DNA from: a bacterium
GTDB taxonomy: Bacteria > Cyanobacteriota > Sericytochromatia > S15B-MN24 > VGJW01
Direction: 5' to 3'
NCBI GenBank assembly: GCA_021781555.1
Contig: JAJXWQ010000017.1
Span: 1 to 49,681 of the forward strand
Length of the DNA: 49,681 nt
Shown here: piece after piece, positions 47,936 through 49,681 of the stretch
How positions within the stretch are numbered: the first letter of the stretch is position 1
Layout of the letters: each line of letters begins with the position of its first letter
Notes under the pieces: model-generated
Database searches by the model: none
Told to the model about the DNA's origin: nothing
The model's input: only the letters and a program-made list of their open reading frames with translations
Program-made: the position numbers and the translations under genes

Positions 47936-49115
47936 TGCGTTGGGCGGCCGGGCGAGCGGCCGGTCGGCGAGCGCGCCGGCGGTTCCGGAGCAGTCGCCAG
48001 CGCACGGCGCTGAAGAGGCCAAACGAGATCAGCCCGCCCGAGAAAAACCAGCCGAGGGCCGTCAGGAGCCTCCGGGTCAGCGGCACTCCCCGGGGATCTC
48101 CTTGCTGGGCGACCAGGGGGAAGCTGCCCAGGACCGTGCCTGCTCGCGTCAGCTCGAGCTGTCCGAGGGCCTGGTTAGCCGCTACCGGCGCCGTGACCTG
48201 GGGATCGAGCAGCACCCGGGGCACGATGCCGGATCCCGGATCGCCCCTGGGTACCGAAACCTGGGCCGGCTGGGCCAGGATGGCCGTCACGGTCTTGTCC
48301 TGGCCACCTTCCACGGGGACATGACCTTCGATCGTGTTCCGTGCGATCGCCGGGTAGTTCTGGAAGTCGTCGAGGCCGTAGTTCAGAAGCGCGGCGGCAT
48401 CGTGCCAGAGTCGGCGGCTGTGCAGGATGGCCTCGATCACGAAGCGTCCATTTCGCTTCGCCGAGCCCACGAAACATCGTCCAGCCAGGAGCGTGTACCC
48501 GGTCTTCCCGCCCAGGGCTCCGTCGAAGCGCCCCAGGAGCTTGTTGTGGTTGACCAGGAAGCGTCGCTTGATCCGGTCGTTCCCCTGCATCACCAGGGTG
48601 CGGGTATCGGTGATCTTGGCGATCTCGGGATTGGCGAAGGCAGCCCTCGCGATGACGGTGAGGTCGTAGGCGCTGGTGTAGTGATCCGGATTGGGCAGTC
48701 CATGGGGATTGGCGTAATGGGTATCGGTCAGATGCATGCTCGCGGCCCGGGCGTTCATCATCGCCACGAAACGCTCATCGCTTCCCCCGACCGCACGGGC
48801 GATGGCGTCGGCGGCGTCGTTCCCCGAGATCATCAGCATCCCGTACAGCAGCTGCTCGAGCGTCATCTTCTCGCCAGCTTCCAGGTAGAGGCTCGATCCG
48901 CCCACCCTGGCGCTATCCGTCGAGACGGTCACCACCTGGTTGAGATTGCCGTTGCTCACGGCAACCAGGGCAGTCATGAGCTTGGTCGTGCTGGCGTTGG
49001 GCAGCTCCTCGTGCGGGTGTCGTGCAAAGAGCACCTGGCCGGTACTCCCGTCGACGACCACGGCGGCACGGGCCGTGATGGCTGGCGGTGGCGGAGGCAG
49101 GTAGGCGGCGACCAA
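47931..49115 (-). CDS. D-alanyl-D-alanine carboxypeptidase (PBP5/DacF type)
   Basis: 394 aa serine peptidase that trims stem peptides in murein. Active-site motifs are Ser42-X-X-Lys45 (STTKLM), Ser97-Gly-Asn99 (SGNDAAD) and Lys204-Thr-Gly (GKTGYT). A beta domain follows, then a C-terminal membrane helix (about 350-372, LGWFFSGGLISFGLFS) and an Arg-rich tail. The TTG at 49115 has GGAGG 5 nt upstream, but gives only MVAAYLPPPPP before the catalytic domain: no signal peptide, and a stop lies in frame about 60 nt upstream. Export is therefore unexplained. Confidence 0.9.
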   Translation of the reverse strand: MVAAYLPPPPPAITARAAVVVDGSTGQVLFARHPHEELPNASTTKLMTALVAVSNGNLNQVVTVSTDSARVGGSSLYLEAGEKMTLEQLLYGMLMISGNDAADAIARAVGGSDERFVAMMNARAASMHLTDTHYANPHGLPNPDHYTSAYDLTVIARAAFANPEIAKITDTRTLVMQGNDRIKRRFLVNHNKLLGRFDGALGGKTGYTLLAGRCFVGSAKRNGRFVIEAILHSRRLWHDAAALLNYGLDDFQNYPAIARNTIEGHVPVEGGQDKTVTAILAQPAQVSVPRGDPGSGIVPRVLLDPQVTAPVAANQALGQLELTRAGTVLGSFPLVAQQGDPRGVPLTRRLLTALGWFFSGGLISFGLFSAVRWRLLRNRRRARRPAARPAAQRS

Positions 49116-49376
49116 GAGGTCCTCCAGGTCATGTAGCTGGCATCGTGCGCCGGGTTTGCGGCTGTCGGGTCAGCAGGGTAGCGGTGAGACCGAGGTCCTG
49201 GCCACCGGGGGCAGCGCCGGATCAGACGAACATGCATCGTAAGGCCCGCCCTCATCCGAGGGAGGTGACGCCCGCCACAGGCAGGGACCGGGCGATCGTC
49301 GGATGGCCGGCGTGGGATCGCCTCCGCGATCGCGCCGAAGCGGGCCAGCGCTGGAGGCGGAGGGCTGCGGCGAGCT

Positions 49377-49681
49377 TCAGTCAGGTTCCCGCTCCGCCTG
49401 GACCGCCTGACGGAACGGCAGGACCAGGGCGAGCAGCTCCTCGCCGTATTTCTTGACGGTCTTGTCCCCGATCCCTTTGAGCCGCCGAAGATCCTGGGCC
49501 GTGCCGGGCAGCGTCCTGGCAATCTGAAAAATGGCTTCCTGGTGCAGGATCTGGCAGTGCGGCACGTTGGCTTCGGCAGCCCTTTGCGCTCGCCATTGCC
49601 GCAGCACCCCCAAGAGCTCTTCGGCGCCGACCGGCGCGTCGCCGGAGGGACCTCGTGGGCCGGGTTCGACCCTTGAGCGCC
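49377..49681 (-). CDS. HRDC-domain protein, C-terminal end (RecQ-like helicase likely)
   Basis: The frame is open to the window edge, so only the last 100 residues are seen. A Pro/Gly linker is followed by an HRDC domain: ELLGVLRQWRAQRAAEANVP, ILHQEAIFQIARTLPGTAQD, LRRLKGIGDKTVKKYGEELL. HRDC domains end RecQ helicases and RNase D and bind nucleic acid. The helicase core is not visible, so the family is an inference. A 260-nt gap without a convincing gene separates it from the carboxypeptidase. Confidence 0.75.
   Translation of the reverse strand, partial: RSRVEPGPRGPSGDAPVGAEELLGVLRQWRAQRAAEANVPHCQILHQEAIFQIARTLPGTAQDLRRLKGIGDKTVKKYGEELLALVLPFRQAVQAEREPD

Noticed and set aside
1-49681. tRNA, rRNA, tmRNA or other standard RNA genes
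   Set aside because: No stretch with the expected conserved arms or sequence was found on either strand by reading; a covariance-model scan would be needed to exclude small RNAs.

Overview
The window is a GC-rich (very high third-position GC) chromosomal segment from a flagellated, diderm bacterium. Diderm envelope evidence: signal-peptide proteins with C-terminal aromatic beta-barrel ends, a lipoprotein, and periplasmic and outer-membrane modules. The flagellar gene set (FlgM, FlgN, a YvyF-type zinc protein, single-domain FlgJ, FliW/CsrA, FlhF/FlhG) mixes features common in Firmicutes and in non-photosynthetic Cyanobacteriota-type lineages. A type 2 IPP isomerase and a citrate synthase of the mitochondrial sequence class are also present. 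My best guess is a deep-branching lineage near Sericytochromatia/Melainabacteria, but no 16S or other decisive marker is present, so this is inference. No tRNA or rRNA gene, IS transposase, prophage or CRISPR array was seen.

Layout. 1-4097: a large adenylate cyclase/AAA/TPR regulator (3' end outside the window) and idi2. 4258-10518: a LysM-glucosaminidase, a pair of tandem 112-bp repeats, a GT4 glycosyltransferase, and a tightly coupled plus-strand set (73-aa protein, GT4, glycogen-debranching-type glucosidase). 10608-14911: a small unknown protein, a triple-BON protein, cyclophilin, citrate synthase with a clear terminator, and a coiled-coil protein. 14940-18262: recN with a coupled unknown gene, then divergently a RodZ-like HTH protein with a coiled-coil tail. 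18398-28541: a minus-strand flagellar cluster, in transcription order lytic transglycosylase, flgF, flgG, flgJ, yvyF-like, flgM, flgN, flgK, flgL, fliW, csrA, flhF, flhG. 28587-30908: an actin-like ATPase and a coiled-coil partner directly upstream of it. 31174-37982: an NHL lipoprotein, GH1 glycosidase plus a two-lobed glycosyltransferase, dusB, and two small unknown genes.

38092-44526 (minus) is the most unusual part. It has two paralogous small outer-membrane-type barrel proteins, then a compact three-gene operon. The first gene encodes a natural fusion of the C-terminal part of FliF (periplasmic segment, membrane helix, FliG-binding tail) to a complete FliG-like cytoplasmic region. The second encodes an exported Pro/Ala-rich protein with five 13-residue repeats and a TPR-like end. 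The third encodes an exported FlgO/CsgG-like domain fused to a beta-barrel. I propose that these form an envelope-spanning machine derived from the flagellar switch/MS-ring. 44731-49681: a cysteine desulfurase, a 51-aa zinc ribbon, a 42-aa coiled-coil peptide, a protein of two Clp-N domains without ATPase, a D,D-carboxypeptidase lacking an obvious signal peptide, and the C-terminal HRDC end of a RecQ-like protein.

Two sequence-level themes cross the window. One is a dispersed palindromic intergenic repeat (about 47-bp core, often about 100 bp with a left arm), present in at least seven places and forming tandem arrays at 39.8-40.0 kb and 47.7-47.9 kb. The other is a set of -10-like hexamers only 6-7 nt upstream of start codons, suggesting leaderless mRNAs for several genes. 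A very good sigma-28 promoter lies upstream of flgM.
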